Origin: SIG603 sp963621245
GTDB taxonomy: Bacteria; Bacillota; Clostridia; Oscillospirales; Acutalibacteraceae
NCBI GenBank assembly: GCA_963621245.1
Contig: CAVFCW010000018.1
Location: forward strand, 1-32,783
DNA: 32,783 nucleotides
Direction of reading: 5' to 3'
The notes beneath the pieces are model-generated. The model made no database searches and had not been told where the DNA came from. It saw only the letters and a list, made by a program, of their open reading frames with translations. Numbering within the stretch: position 1 is the first letter of the stretch; each line of letters opens with the position of its first letter. The translations under genes and the position numbers were made by a program. Below, piece after piece: positions 14,769 to 23,066 of this stretch.

Positions 14769-16112
14769 TTACTTTGTAATTGCAAGCGAACCCATAGGAT
14801 CCCACGGCTCAAGCTCGATAGGCTCCTGAGCGAGAAGCTCTCTCTGCTCTTTTGTGAGATACTTCTTGTCAACAACAATCTGATAGTTGTACTCGTCGAA
14901 CCACTTGTCGCTCATGACGTAGTAGCCGTTGTGGCCCGGATCCTTGCCCCAAGAATTTTCTACCTTCCAACGGTTCGGCTTGCCGTTTTCGTCAAGGTTA
15001 ACGCCGAGGAAAACCATTGCGTGCGTCATAAGGCTCTGACCGTAGTCAAGTCTTTCCGCTTTATTCATGCTGAACGTAGTGGAGAAGAGGTTCTCAACAT
15101 TTACGCTGTCAAGATCCATAATTCCCGAGTCTCTCGTGCTCCTCTTGCCGACATCGCAACCGAACCAAACGGGTAAACCGTCTTTCATCTGTGCGATAGC
15201 TGCATTTTTAAGCTCCTCGCTTGTAAGGTTAAGGTACTTTACAGGTCTGCCCTCGATTACATTGCCGAGGAATTTAACCGTGTAAGTTCTGTTGTACGGC
15301 TTGTCCTTTGTGGGAGCGTTGATGAGCGAAACATAATCGTCAAGGTTCATGTCGACATATTTTGCGAAGAACTCCTTGGGCGTGATATTCTCGTCACGGA
15401 TGAATTTACCGTCTTTGTCTTCCACTTCAAAAGTGAAGCTTACGGGCGGCTTGCCGAATGCGATGCAAAGCATGCGGTAAATTTCTTCCATGTAGCCGTC
15501 TTTCATGCTGCGGAGCTCTTCTATGCTCTTTCCGTTCTCGTGAGCCTCTCTTATTCTGCAAGCATACTCACGCAGTTTTTCCGTGAGGTAGCTTGTTATT
15601 TCTCTTGTAGATGATGAAGAAACACTCTCGGGCATTGCTTCCTTGGGCACAACGCCGTATTTCTCCGTGAGAGCCGCAAACATATCCCACTGACCGCCGT
15701 CGCCGAGAGGGCCGCTCAAAAGATATGCGATAAGTCTCGAATCTGTTTTCTCGTCAAGAGTTTTGAGTATGGACTCGAGGAAATAGTTGGATTTTTCAAG
15801 CTTGTCATAGAAAAGCGGATAAGCCTGAGAAAGCTCGAAATTCTCGAGATTCAGCTTCTTCATCACGCGAAATCTCATGGTGTTAAGGGATGCGAACATC
15901 CAGCATCTTCCCGACTGCTTCTGGTTTGTTACCTCGCCGTTCTTTATGTCGATCGAGAACGTGTGGCGCATATTTCTGCTTGCGTCATAAGAGAGAGCGG
16001 CATTTGCAACACCACCCGCAACAACAGCATTCATCGTAAGAAGATTTTTGCTGTCTGCGTCAAATTTTTCTTCTGCTTTTTTGAGAAAATCAAATGAAAT
16101 ATTCTGTTCCAT
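14769..16112 (-). CDS. pepC: Aminopeptidase C (bleomycin hydrolase family, C1B cysteine peptidase)
   Basis: This 447-residue cytoplasmic cysteine peptidase removes N-terminal residues from peptides. The papain-like catalytic triad is visible: Cys70 in QSGRCWMFASLN, His364 in LMTHAMVFLG and Asn386 in KVENSWGKD. The length and the C-terminal arm reaching into the active site are typical of PepC, whose hexamer limits access to peptides. AAAGGAAGAAA precedes the start on the minus strand. The gene sits between murE and murF, 51 bases after murE. There is no obvious reason for this placement beyond possible cotranscription. Confidence 0.94.
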   Translation of the reverse strand: MEQNISFDFLKKAEEKFDADSKNLLTMNAVVAGGVANAALSYDASRNMRHTFSIDIKNGEVTNQKQSGRCWMFASLNTMRFRVMKKLNLENFELSQAYPLFYDKLEKSNYFLESILKTLDEKTDSRLIAYLLSGPLGDGGQWDMFAALTEKYGVVPKEAMPESVSSSSTREITSYLTEKLREYACRIREAHENGKSIEELRSMKDGYMEEIYRMLCIAFGKPPVSFTFEVEDKDGKFIRDENITPKEFFAKYVDMNLDDYVSLINAPTKDKPYNRTYTVKFLGNVIEGRPVKYLNLTSEELKNAAIAQMKDGLPVWFGCDVGKRSTRDSGIMDLDSVNVENLFSTTFSMNKAERLDYGQSLMTHAMVFLGVNLDENGKPNRWKVENSWGKDPGHNGYYVMSDKWFDEYNYQIVVDKKYLTKEQRELLAQEPIELEPWDPMGSLAITK

Positions 16113-16163
16113 TTCGGTTTCTTCCTTTCTTCTGATTGATATTAGGTTAACGGTAAAATACCC

Positions 16164-17633
16164 TTATGCCTTTCTTTTGATTGTGGGGAGAAGTTCCTTT
16201 ATGACGACACGCTCGTCAAACGGATACTTAACGCCCTTAATCTCCTGATAGTCCTCGTGGCCCTTGCCGGCAAGAACGATAATGTCGCCCTCGGTGCCGT
16301 TTTCGAGCGCCCAGCGAATTGCCTCACGGCGGTCTGGAATCTCGATGTGCTTTCCGTCCGTCTTGTTCATACCGACAAGAATATCGGCGATGATGTCGTT
16401 AACGTCCTCAAAGCGTGAGTTGTCGGCGGTTATGACGGATAAATCTGCCATTTTACCGCAAATTTCACCCATTTCGTAGCGTCTTACTTTAGGTCTGTTT
16501 CCGCCCGCACCGAAAATGCAAATGAGTCTCTTGGGGTTATATTCACGAAGAGTGGAGAGAATATTCTCCATTCCCACGCCGTTGTGAGCGTAGTCGATGA
16601 GAAGTGTGAAGTTGTAGGGGATAGGAACGGCTTCAACTCTGCCCTTGACCTTAACGTTAAACAGTCCCTTTTCGATTGCCTCGTCGCTTATGCCGAAACA
16701 TTTAAGTCCCGTTATCGCGGAAAGGGCATTGTATGCGTTGAATTTTCCGGGAGTTGCAATTTTGATTGTCTTTTCCGTTCCGTCCTTATACTTGAGGAGT
16801 GAGCCGATAAATCCGGGCTCTGAGTAGAGGTGATTTTCAATACCGCTCACGTCTGCATCGGGATTAAAGCCGTATGTGACGATATCACAGGTGTGATCTT
16901 TAATCATACCCTCCCAGTTAGCGTCATCAATGTTTATTGCGCCGACTTTGCACATTTTGAAAAGCAAGGACTTGCAGTAGAGATACTCCGCCATATCTTT
17001 GTGCTCGACTCCGCCGATGTGATCCTCACTGAAGTTTGTGAATATGCCTGAATCGAATGTGAATCCGTAAACTCGTGAATCACGAAGACCGATGGAGCTA
17101 ACCTCCATAACGCAGTATTCACAGCCCTTTTCAACCATCTGAGCCATAAATTTCTGAATTTCGTGGCTCTCGGGGGTCGTGTTGTCGGTTTGCGTGAGCT
17201 CGTCGCCAATCATAACGCCGATTGTGCCGATAACGCCTACTTTGTGGCCGGCTGCCTCAAGAATTGATTTAATCATGCAAGAGGTGGTTGTTTTTCCCTT
17301 CGTGCCTGTGATTCCGATTGTTTTGAGTTTCTCTGCCGGATGACCGAAAAACTCTGCCGAGAGAAGTGCAAGGCCTTTTCTTGTGTCCTCAACCTTTATA
17401 ACGGGAATGTTTTCGGGGATTTCCACATCATCAGATGCGACAACTGCGACTGCGCCGTTTTCCACAGCCTTTGCGGCGTACTTGTGGCCGTCCACGGCAG
17501 AACCCTTTAAGCACACGAAAAGCGAGCCGTTATCGGCTTTTCTCGAGTCGTATGCGATGTTTGTTATCTCAATACCGTCAATGTTTCCGTTAACCTCGCA
17601 TTTGACGGCTGTTATAAGTTTATTAAGCTTCAT
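16164..17633 (-). CDS. murE: UDP-MurNAc-L-Ala-D-Glu:amino acid ligase (probably meso-DAP adding)
   Basis: MurE adds the third residue of the peptidoglycan stem peptide. The 489-residue protein shows YDSRKADNGSLFVCLKGSAVDG (about 28-49), the P-loop GITGTKGKTTTS (about 107-118), DNTTPESH (about 150-157), the lysine of KSLLFK that is carbamylated in the family (Lys221), and the C-terminal specificity region DNSRFED at 404-410. DAP-adding enzymes usually have DNPR there. This protein keeps Asp, Asn and Arg but has Ser for Pro. I favour meso-DAP, with some doubt. The gene has a near-consensus promoter at 17675-17703 and leads the unit with pepC and murF. Confidence 0.92.
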   Translation of the reverse strand: MKLNKLITAVKCEVNGNIDGIEITNIAYDSRKADNGSLFVCLKGSAVDGHKYAAKAVENGAVAVVASDDVEIPENIPVIKVEDTRKGLALLSAEFFGHPAEKLKTIGITGTKGKTTTSCMIKSILEAAGHKVGVIGTIGVMIGDELTQTDNTTPESHEIQKFMAQMVEKGCEYCVMEVSSIGLRDSRVYGFTFDSGIFTNFSEDHIGGVEHKDMAEYLYCKSLLFKMCKVGAINIDDANWEGMIKDHTCDIVTYGFNPDADVSGIENHLYSEPGFIGSLLKYKDGTEKTIKIATPGKFNAYNALSAITGLKCFGISDEAIEKGLFNVKVKGRVEAVPIPYNFTLLIDYAHNGVGMENILSTLREYNPKRLICIFGAGGNRPKVRRYEMGEICGKMADLSVITADNSRFEDVNDIIADILVGMNKTDGKHIEIPDRREAIRWALENGTEGDIIVLAGKGHEDYQEIKGVKYPFDERVVIKELLPTIKRKA

Positions 17634-17674
17634 AAGACATTCCTTTCGTCTTTGATATCTTGATTACAAATCTG

Positions 17675-17703
17675 ATTGTACTCCTAAAATCGCATTATGT
17701 CAA
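17675..17703 (-). promoter_or_regulatory. Sigma-A promoter of murE (minus strand)
   Basis: Read on the minus strand, TTGACA (17703-17698) and TACAAT (17680-17675) are 17 bases apart, the closest match to consensus in the window. It is about 40 bases in front of the murE start. Confidence 0.85.
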
Positions 17704-17749
17704 CAAATTGATTAGTCCAAGCTAACCACATGAACAAAGCTCAATTTTC

Positions 17750-17778
17750 TTGTTTTTTCTTCGGCAATATAGTAATAT
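17750..17778 (+). promoter_or_regulatory. Candidate promoter of mscS-udk
   Basis: TTGTTT (17750-17755) and TAATAT (17773-17778) have a 17-base spacer. It would give a leader of about 140 bases containing two hairpins: AATTACCG / CGGTAATT (17822-17845) and CGGCAC / GTGCCG (17889-17910). The second ends just before the ribosome site of mscS. Confidence 0.5.
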
Positions 17779-17927
17779 ATTTGTGAAAAAGCGTGAACGG
17801 CGAGGGGTATTTTCATGGTGCAATTACCGTGATTTTGCGGTAATTTTGCAAGTTTTGAGTGCTTAAAATTCTCCGTTCGCCGAAAAATCGGCACAGGGAA
17901 AATTGTGCCGAGGAAAGAAAGGTAAAA

Positions 17928-18737
17928 ATGAAAAATTTTGATTACTCCGAGCTGCTCAACACAGCGATAAAATACGGCATAAAAATAATTATCGCACTAG
18001 TCATTCTCTTCGTTTCCTTTAAGCTAATCAACAAGCTTGGAAATCGCTTTGCTTCACGGCTTGAGAAGAACGACAAAGTGGACAAAACTCTTTCAAGAAC
18101 ACTTATGAGCGCATCGAAAATAGGAATGAAAGTTTTGGTGGGCGTTGCCCTTGTGGGATTTTTGGGCATTGAGACAAGCGGCATCAGCACCGTGATAGCC
18201 TCTTTGAGCGTTTGTGCCGGCTTGGCGGTGAACGGCACCTTAAGCAACCTTGCGGGCGGCGTTCTGCTTTTGATAACGAGACCTATGAAACTTGGCGACT
18301 ACATCTCCGCACAGGGCTATGACGGCACGGTTGAGACGATAGGTATTTGCTACACGAAAATAGTCACGTTCGACAACAAGACGATTTATCTGCCGAACAG
18401 CGGACTTTCCACGGGCACGATAATGAACTACTCCGAGATGAAAACGAGACGAGTGGATTTTGATTTCTCCGTTGCGGGAAACGATATCGAGCTTGTGCGT
18501 TCCGTATTAAAAGGAATAGCCGATGAGGGCGAACTCATTTTGAAAGACCCCGAGGTTTTTGTCGGCATAACGGATTTCGGTGCGGGCAACGGCTTGAAAA
18601 TGACCTTGAGAGTTTGGTGCAACACACAGGACTACTGGACGGTTTACAGTTATATTCTCGAAGAGGCTGAAAAGAGATTTGCCGAGAATAAAATAAGTGT
18701 TCCGTTCAGCGGACTTGACGTTCACATAAAGCAGTGA
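17928..18737 (+). CDS. mscS: Small-conductance mechanosensitive channel (MscS family)
   Basis: The protein is a membrane channel that opens under tension and protects against osmotic downshock. The frame is open further upstream from 17859, but the ATG at 17928 has GGAAAGAAAGG in front and gives the typical short N terminus, 269 residues in all. Transmembrane segments lie at about 16-36, 62-80 and 86-118. The third is the glycine- and alanine-rich pore helix (ASLSVCAGLAVNGTLSNLAGG), followed by the beta domain (RPMKLGDYISAQGYDGTVETIG) and a C-terminal alpha/beta domain. udk starts 16 bases after the stop, so the two are likely cotranscribed. Confidence 0.93.
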   Translation: MKNFDYSELLNTAIKYGIKIIIALVILFVSFKLINKLGNRFASRLEKNDKVDKTLSRTLMSASKIGMKVLVGVALVGFLGIETSGISTVIASLSVCAGLAVNGTLSNLAGGVLLLITRPMKLGDYISAQGYDGTVETIGICYTKIVTFDNKTIYLPNSGLSTGTIMNYSEMKTRRVDFDFSVAGNDIELVRSVLKGIADEGELILKDPEVFVGITDFGAGNGLKMTLRVWCNTQDYWTVYSYILEEAEKRFAENKISVPFSGLDVHIKQ

Positions 18738-18753
18738 CTTGGAGGGAAAGGGA

Positions 18754-19380
18754 ATGAAACCTTATGTAATCGGTGTGGCTGGCGGTTCCGGTTCGGGAAA
18801 ATCGACTTTCACGGACAGATTAAAAGAGCATTTCGGTGATGATATAGCCGTGGTTTATCACGACAATTACTACAAAAGACAGGACGATGTGCCGTTTGAG
18901 GAGAGAGTAAAGGTGAATTACGATCATCCCGATTCGCTCGAAACGGATTTGCTCATCAAGCACCTCGAAAAGCTAAAAAACGGCGAGAGTATAGAAAGTC
19001 CCGTCTATGACTTCTCAAAGCACAACCGCTCCGACAAAACCATAAGCGTTAAGCCCAAAAAAGTGATAATCGTGGAGGGAATTTTGCTTTTTGCGGACGA
19101 GAGGCTGAGAGATTTTCTCGATATGAAAATTTATGTGGAAGCGGACGCCGACGAGAGAATCTTGCGAAGAGTTATTCGTGATGTTGAGGAGCGTGGCAGA
19201 GACCTAAAAGGAATAATAAATCAGTATCTAACCACGGTGAAGCCTATGCATTACCTTTATGTTGAGCCGACAAGGGCACTTGCCGATATAGTGATAAACA
19301 GCGGAAAAAACAAAGTTGCTTTTGACCTCGTGTGCGGCAAAATTGAGCATATTTTGAGCGGCTGCGGTGAAAAAGCATAA
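18754..19380 (+). CDS. udk: Uridine kinase
   Basis: Udk phosphorylates uridine and cytidine in pyrimidine salvage. The P-loop GVAGGSGSGKST lies at residues 7-18, followed by the nucleoside-binding region YHDNYYKRQDDVPFEERVKVNYDHPD and the lid region RRVIRDVEERGRDL. The length of 208 residues is typical. A TTG at 18739 would extend the frame by five codons, but GGAGGG (18741-18746) is placed for ATG 18754. The gene follows mscS closely. No clear terminator was seen after it; a weak inverted repeat of GCGC lies at about 19398-19420. Confidence 0.94.
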   Translation: MKPYVIGVAGGSGSGKSTFTDRLKEHFGDDIAVVYHDNYYKRQDDVPFEERVKVNYDHPDSLETDLLIKHLEKLKNGESIESPVYDFSKHNRSDKTISVKPKKVIIVEGILLFADERLRDFLDMKIYVEADADERILRRVIRDVEERGRDLKGIINQYLTTVKPMHYLYVEPTRALADIVINSGKNKVAFDLVCGKIEHILSGCGEKA

Positions 19381-19561
19381 ATTTTAATGTGATAAAGCGC
19401 ATAATATGAGCATAGCGCACTTGGTTAAAAACACGAAGATTTTCAAGATGAGTTATTCTATAAAAATGTATATGAATGTATAAATTGAACAGTTTTTTTG
19501 AGCAGTCGGAGAGATATTCATATTTGCTTCAAAAAAATAATACTTTTTTTACTAAAAATAC

Positions 19562-19590
19562 TTGATTGTTTTGGCTATATTGTGTAAAAT
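19562..19590 (+). promoter_or_regulatory. Promoter of the PucR-type regulator
   Basis: TTGATT (19562-19567) and TAAAAT (19585-19590) are separated by 17 bases, the same hexamers as at fucO. Upstream at 19493-19537 is an inverted repeat (TTTTTTTGAGCA with TGCTTCAAAAAAA). Its T and A runs are the reverse of a terminator's order. It may bind a regulator or be chance AT structure. Confidence 0.55.
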
Positions 19591-19687
19591 AATCTTGTGT
19601 AAATTTTGACTAAACTTTTTGGGCTTTGACTTTGCCGTCACGGCTCAATTCTTGATAGCGGAAAATTGTGATAAGGAGCCTAAGAAT

Positions 19688-20773
19688 ATGTCTAACAGAT
19701 TGTTTCAGGGAGTAATTCATCAGATGAAGGACAGCGTGGATCGCACCATAGGTATTGTCGATGAATCCTCCATAATTATCGCATGCAGCGACCTCAGCAG
19801 AATAGGCGAGGTTTTTGACGAAATAACCGAGGAGAACTTCAATTCGGCAGAGCCGTATTTTGTGAACGGCTACACCTTTAAATCATTCGGAACGGTTCAG
19901 CGCTTCGAGTACGCCGTATTTGTAAACGGCACCGACCCCGAGGCAATTAAATATGTAAACATTCTCGCAATTTCAATGGGTACCATCAAGCAGTACTACG
20001 ACGAGAAGTACGACAGAAGTAATTTTATCAAGAATGTCATTCTCGATAACATTCTTCCCGGCGATATTTATATCAAATCGAGAGAGCTTCACTTCAACAG
20101 CGACGTCAGCCGCGTATGTATGCTCATTAAGCTCCCCGGCAATCAGGAATTTTCTGTTTTCGAGGTTCTGCAGAATCTTTTCCCCGACAAGAACAAGGAT
20201 TTCGTCATCAACATCAACGAGACGGACATCGTGCTTGTCAAGGAGATTAAGCCGAACATCGAATCAAAAGATATCGATCAGCTCGCAAACTCCATTGTCG
20301 ATACTCTCTCAAGCGAGTTCTACACACGCTGCTATGTCGGTATCGGAACAGTTGTCGAGGGCATGAAGGACTTGGCAAGAAGCTTCAAAGAGGCTCAGAT
20401 CGCTCTTGACGTCGGAAAGGTTTTCGATACGGACAAGAATATTGTGAGATACGATAACCTCGGAATCGCAAGACTTATCTATCAGCTTCCCACAACGCTT
20501 TGCGATATCTTCTTAAGAGAAGTTTTCAAGAAGGGCAGCATCGAATCTCTCGATCACGAGACTCTCTTCACAATTCAGAAGTTCTTCGAGAACAACTTAA
20601 ATGTTTCCGAGACTTCAAGAAAACTCTTCGTCCACAGAAACACTCTTGTTTACCGTCTTGAGAAAATCAAGAAAATCACGGGACTTGACCTTCGTGAGTT
20701 TGAGGACGCTATCGTCTTTAAGGTCGCTCTTATGGTCAAAAAGTATCTTTCATCCGGTCCCGCTAAGTTCTAA
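19688..20773 (+). CDS. PucR/CdaR-type transcriptional regulator
   Basis: The protein has 361 residues counted from ATG 19688, which has AAGGAGCC in front; the frame is open further upstream. The last 60 residues form a PucR-type helix-turn-helix: LNVSETSRKLFVHRNTLVYR, then LEKIKKITGLDLREFEDA. This is characteristic of the CdaR/PucR family. The middle (about 190-280) fits the GGDEF-like domain found in CdaR-type regulators. The N-terminal region (about 1-110) begins MSNRLFQGVIHQMKDSVDRTIGIVDE and resembles a small sensor domain that I cannot name. It stands alone between udk and ftsE with its own promoter and terminator. The ligand and targets are unknown. Confidence 0.85.
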   Translation: MSNRLFQGVIHQMKDSVDRTIGIVDESSIIIACSDLSRIGEVFDEITEENFNSAEPYFVNGYTFKSFGTVQRFEYAVFVNGTDPEAIKYVNILAISMGTIKQYYDEKYDRSNFIKNVILDNILPGDIYIKSRELHFNSDVSRVCMLIKLPGNQEFSVFEVLQNLFPDKNKDFVININETDIVLVKEIKPNIESKDIDQLANSIVDTLSSEFYTRCYVGIGTVVEGMKDLARSFKEAQIALDVGKVFDTDKNIVRYDNLGIARLIYQLPTTLCDIFLREVFKKGSIESLDHETLFTIQKFFENNLNVSETSRKLFVHRNTLVYRLEKIKKITGLDLREFEDAIVFKVALMVKKYLSSGPAKF

Positions 20774-20793
20774 ATCATAGATTTTTCGCATTC

Positions 20794-20828
20794 AAAACCG
20801 CCTTTCTGAGTAGGAAAAGGCGGTTTTT
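20794..20828 (+). terminator. Intrinsic terminator after the PucR-type regulator
   Basis: AAAACCGCCTTT and AAAGGCGGTTTT form a stem of about 12 bp closed by a short loop, with a T-run at the end. It starts 20 bases after the stop codon. Confidence 0.88.
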
Positions 20829-20844
20829 GCAATAAAATTGCAAA
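20826..20844. promoter_or_regulatory. Palindrome TTTGCAAT-AAA-ATTGCAAA between terminator and ftsE promoter
   Basis: An 8-bp perfect inverted repeat with a three-base centre overlaps the end of the preceding terminator and lies 16 bases before the -35 box of ftsE. It could be an operator, but no regulator can be assigned. Confidence 0.35.
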
Positions 20845-20860
20845 GATTGAACGCTATGGT

Positions 20861-20889
20861 TTGCTTTTTTGAATCAAGTAGAGTATACT
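20861..20889 (+). promoter_or_regulatory. Candidate promoter of ftsEX
   Basis: TTGCTT (20861-20866) and TATACT (20884-20889) are separated by 17 bases. The ftsE start is at 20934 with GAAAGGAAA in front. Confidence 0.55.
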
Positions 20890-20933
20890 TCTAATGATAT
20901 ACAAAGAAGTAATATTTGTGAAAGGAAATAATT

Positions 20934-21887
20934 ATGTCATCAGTTATTGAATTTCGAGGCGTCTCGAAAGTATATAATAACGGAACCGAAGCCCTGCACA
21001 ACATAAATCTTCAGATAGAAAAGGGCGAGTTCGTCTTTATAGTCGGTTCTTCCGGTGCCGGTAAAAGTACCTTCACCAAGCTTATCACTTGCGAGGAGAG
21101 ACCCACAAGCGGCGAGCTTTATGTTGCGGGCAACGAGATTTCTAAAATTCCGCAGAGAAAAATTCCGTATGTCAGAAGAAAAATGGGAATCGTTTTCCAG
21201 GATTTCAGACTCATCGAGCACATGACGGTTTACGATAACGTCGCTTTTGCAATGCGAGTTGTCGGTGCTTCGGGCCGAACAATCAAGAAGAGAGTTCCGT
21301 ACATTTTGAGCCTTGTCGGACTTCAGCATAAGGCAAAGCACCTCCCGAGTGAGCTTTCCGGCGGTGAGAGACAGCGTGTCGGTTTGGCAAGAGCACTTGT
21401 CAACAACCCTTCGCTTATCATTGCGGACGAGCCGACGGGAAACATCGACCCGGCTCTTTCGTTCGAGATAGTTGACCTTCTTGCAGAGATTAACCGCAGA
21501 GGCACAACCATATTGATGGTCACTCACGAGCATTCGCTTGTTAAGCACTTCCACAAGAGAATCATTCAGATTCACGGCGGTCAGATTGTCGCCGATACTG
21601 CTGCGATTGCGGCAGAGCAGGAGGCTCAGGCGGCTTTTGAGGAGCAGCATTACGACGAGGCAACAGACGAGACCTACGAGGGATTTTCTTCCGATAATAC
21701 CGAGGTTCCCGCTGTTCCGACAAGCAAGTCTGATTTAGACAAATCAAAGCTTAACTTTGTGACGGAGGACGAAGAGAAAAACTCTGCGTTCGCTCCGAAA
21801 AATGCGGTTAAGAGCTACATACCTCACGACGAGGAAGAATTCACCTTTGAGGATATTTCTTCCGACAACAAGAAGGAGGGAGAATAA
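20934..21887 (+). CDS. ftsE: Cell division ATP-binding protein FtsE with an acidic C-terminal extension
   Basis: FtsE is the ATPase of the FtsEX complex, which controls peptidoglycan hydrolases during division. Walker A GSSGAGKST is at 38-46, the Q-loop at FQDFRL, the ABC signature LSGGERQRVG at 141-150, and Walker B LIIADEPTGN at 161-170. The ABC domain ends near residue 220. The protein has 317 residues, whereas FtsE is usually about 220-230. The extra segment of about 95 residues is rich in Asp, Glu, Ser and Thr and looks disordered; it has no recognised domain. The stop overlaps the ftsX start by one base (TAATG), which indicates coupling. Confidence 0.94.
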   Translation: MSSVIEFRGVSKVYNNGTEALHNINLQIEKGEFVFIVGSSGAGKSTFTKLITCEERPTSGELYVAGNEISKIPQRKIPYVRRKMGIVFQDFRLIEHMTVYDNVAFAMRVVGASGRTIKKRVPYILSLVGLQHKAKHLPSELSGGERQRVGLARALVNNPSLIIADEPTGNIDPALSFEIVDLLAEINRRGTTILMVTHEHSLVKHFHKRIIQIHGGQIVADTAAIAAEQEAQAAFEEQHYDEATDETYEGFSSDNTEVPAVPTSKSDLDKSKLNFVTEDEEKNSAFAPKNAVKSYIPHDEEEFTFEDISSDNKKEGE

Positions 21888-22792
21888 TGAGAAGCTTCTG
21901 GTATCTTTTAAAAGAGGGATTTGCCGGTTTGAGAAAGAACAAAACCATGAGCATCGCTTCCATAGCTGTTCTTATCTCCTGTCTTTTCCTCACGGGTGTT
22001 GCAATGGCACTCTCGCTTAATATATCCACAACAATGGATTCAATCGAGGGCAACAACCAGATTACGGTTTTCTTGAGTGACGGTTTGCCGCAGATTACGG
22101 CCATTCAGGTAGGCGAGCAGATTAGAGCAAACGAGAACGTTGCCGACTGCACGTTTATCGCAAGAGACGACGCCCTTGCAGACGTTATGGAGTCACTCGG
22201 CGACGACGGTTCCATTCTTGACGGCCTTGACGGCGAGGATAACTTCCTTCCCGATTCCTACAAGATTAGCCTTGCAGACTTAAGCAAGTACGATCAGACA
22301 ATAAGCGAGATTCAGGCTATCGACGGCGTAGACCACATCACGGACTACTCGAGCATCGCAAACAAGCTCAACAACCTTGACAGACTTTTCAAGTATGCAA
22401 GCTTGGCAATCGTTGTGGTTCTCGGTCTTGTTTCTCTCTTCATCATCTCAAACACGGTCAGAGTTACAATCTTCTCCAGAAGAGTTGAGATTAACATCAT
22501 GAAGAGCGTCGGCGCAACAAATATGTTCATCAGAATTCCGTTCATTGTTGAGGGTGTTTTGATTGGACTCATCTCGGGTGCTGTTTCCGTTTCGATTCTT
22601 CTTGTTGCTTACGCAAAGATTACAGAGATTGTTTACAGCATTGTGCCGTTCCTCACAGTATTCAACATCGATCCTTACAGATGGTATATTGTGGCGGCTT
22701 ATCTCATCGTGGGCGCACTTTTCGGTATGCTCGGCGGTGTGTTCTCACTCGGCAGATACTTAAGACGCGAGGGCGAGGACGCTATTCTTTGA
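21887..22792 (+). CDS. ftsX: Cell division protein FtsX
   Basis: FtsX is the membrane partner of FtsE and transmits ATP-driven movement to cell-wall hydrolases outside the cell. The 301-residue protein has four membrane segments at about 22-44, 170-192, 216-242 and 266-288, with a large extracellular loop between the first and second (about 45-169). That loop is the hydrolase-binding region in the family. The motif VEINIMKSVGATNMFIRIPF after the second segment is typical of FtsX. The ribosome site AGGAGGG lies within the end of ftsE. A strong terminator follows. Confidence 0.95.
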   Translation: MRSFWYLLKEGFAGLRKNKTMSIASIAVLISCLFLTGVAMALSLNISTTMDSIEGNNQITVFLSDGLPQITAIQVGEQIRANENVADCTFIARDDALADVMESLGDDGSILDGLDGEDNFLPDSYKISLADLSKYDQTISEIQAIDGVDHITDYSSIANKLNNLDRLFKYASLAIVVVLGLVSLFIISNTVRVTIFSRRVEINIMKSVGATNMFIRIPFIVEGVLIGLISGAVSVSILLVAYAKITEIVYSIVPFLTVFNIDPYRWYIVAAYLIVGALFGMLGGVFSLGRYLRREGEDAIL

Positions 22793-22814
22793 TTAAAAGT
22801 ACATATTGATTTTT

Positions 22815-22852
22815 CTCCCGTGAAGCTTTCGGTTTCACGGGAGTTTTTTTTT
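22815..22852 (+). terminator. Strong intrinsic terminator after ftsX
   Basis: CTCCCGTGAA (22815-22824) pairs with TTCACGGGAG (22834-22843), followed by nine T. It lies 23 bases after the stop codon. Confidence 0.93.
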
Positions 22853-22954
22853 GTGTGCTTGTGAAACAAATGTCATTCGCATAGTGTGTAAAATTATCAT
22901 ACCCTTAGGTTATAACTATATTCATTTTGACTATTTTTAATATCGTATTTTAGG

Positions 22955-22963
22955 TGCTACAAT
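22955..22963 (+). promoter_or_regulatory. Extended -10 promoter of the GltD-like gene
   Basis: TGCTACAAT fits an extended -10 element (TGN plus TACAAT). There is no good -35 box 17 bases upstream. TTGACT at 22927 would need a 25-base spacer, so it is probably not used with this -10. Confidence 0.45.
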
Positions 22964-22991
22964 TAAATCAAGGTAATCACCTCTTAGTTAT

Positions 22992-23034
22992 GGGAGAACA
23001 AGCTTGTGACGCGGGTTCTCCCTCCCTTTAGGGA
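22992..23034 (+). promoter_or_regulatory. Hairpins in the leader of the GltD-like gene
   Basis: GGGAGAAC (22992-22999) pairs perfectly with GTTCTCCC (23015-23022). TCCC/GGGA forms a second small hairpin around TTTA (23023-23034). The ribosome site AAGGAGG follows at 23052-23058. No T-run follows the stems, so they are not terminators. They could act on translation or RNA stability. I recognise no known riboswitch. Confidence 0.45.
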
Positions 23035-23066
23035 ATGGTGAGGCCCCACTTAAGGAGGTTATTTGT

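Noticed and set aside
19493..19537. Intrinsic terminator after udk
   Set aside because: The inverted repeat has T before the stem and A after it on both strands, the opposite of a terminator.
20940..21650. 236-codon open frame on the minus strand within ftsE
   Set aside because: It is antisense to the ABC domain with all its motifs, has no promoter or ribosome site, and gives a cysteine- and arginine-rich product typical of shadow frames.
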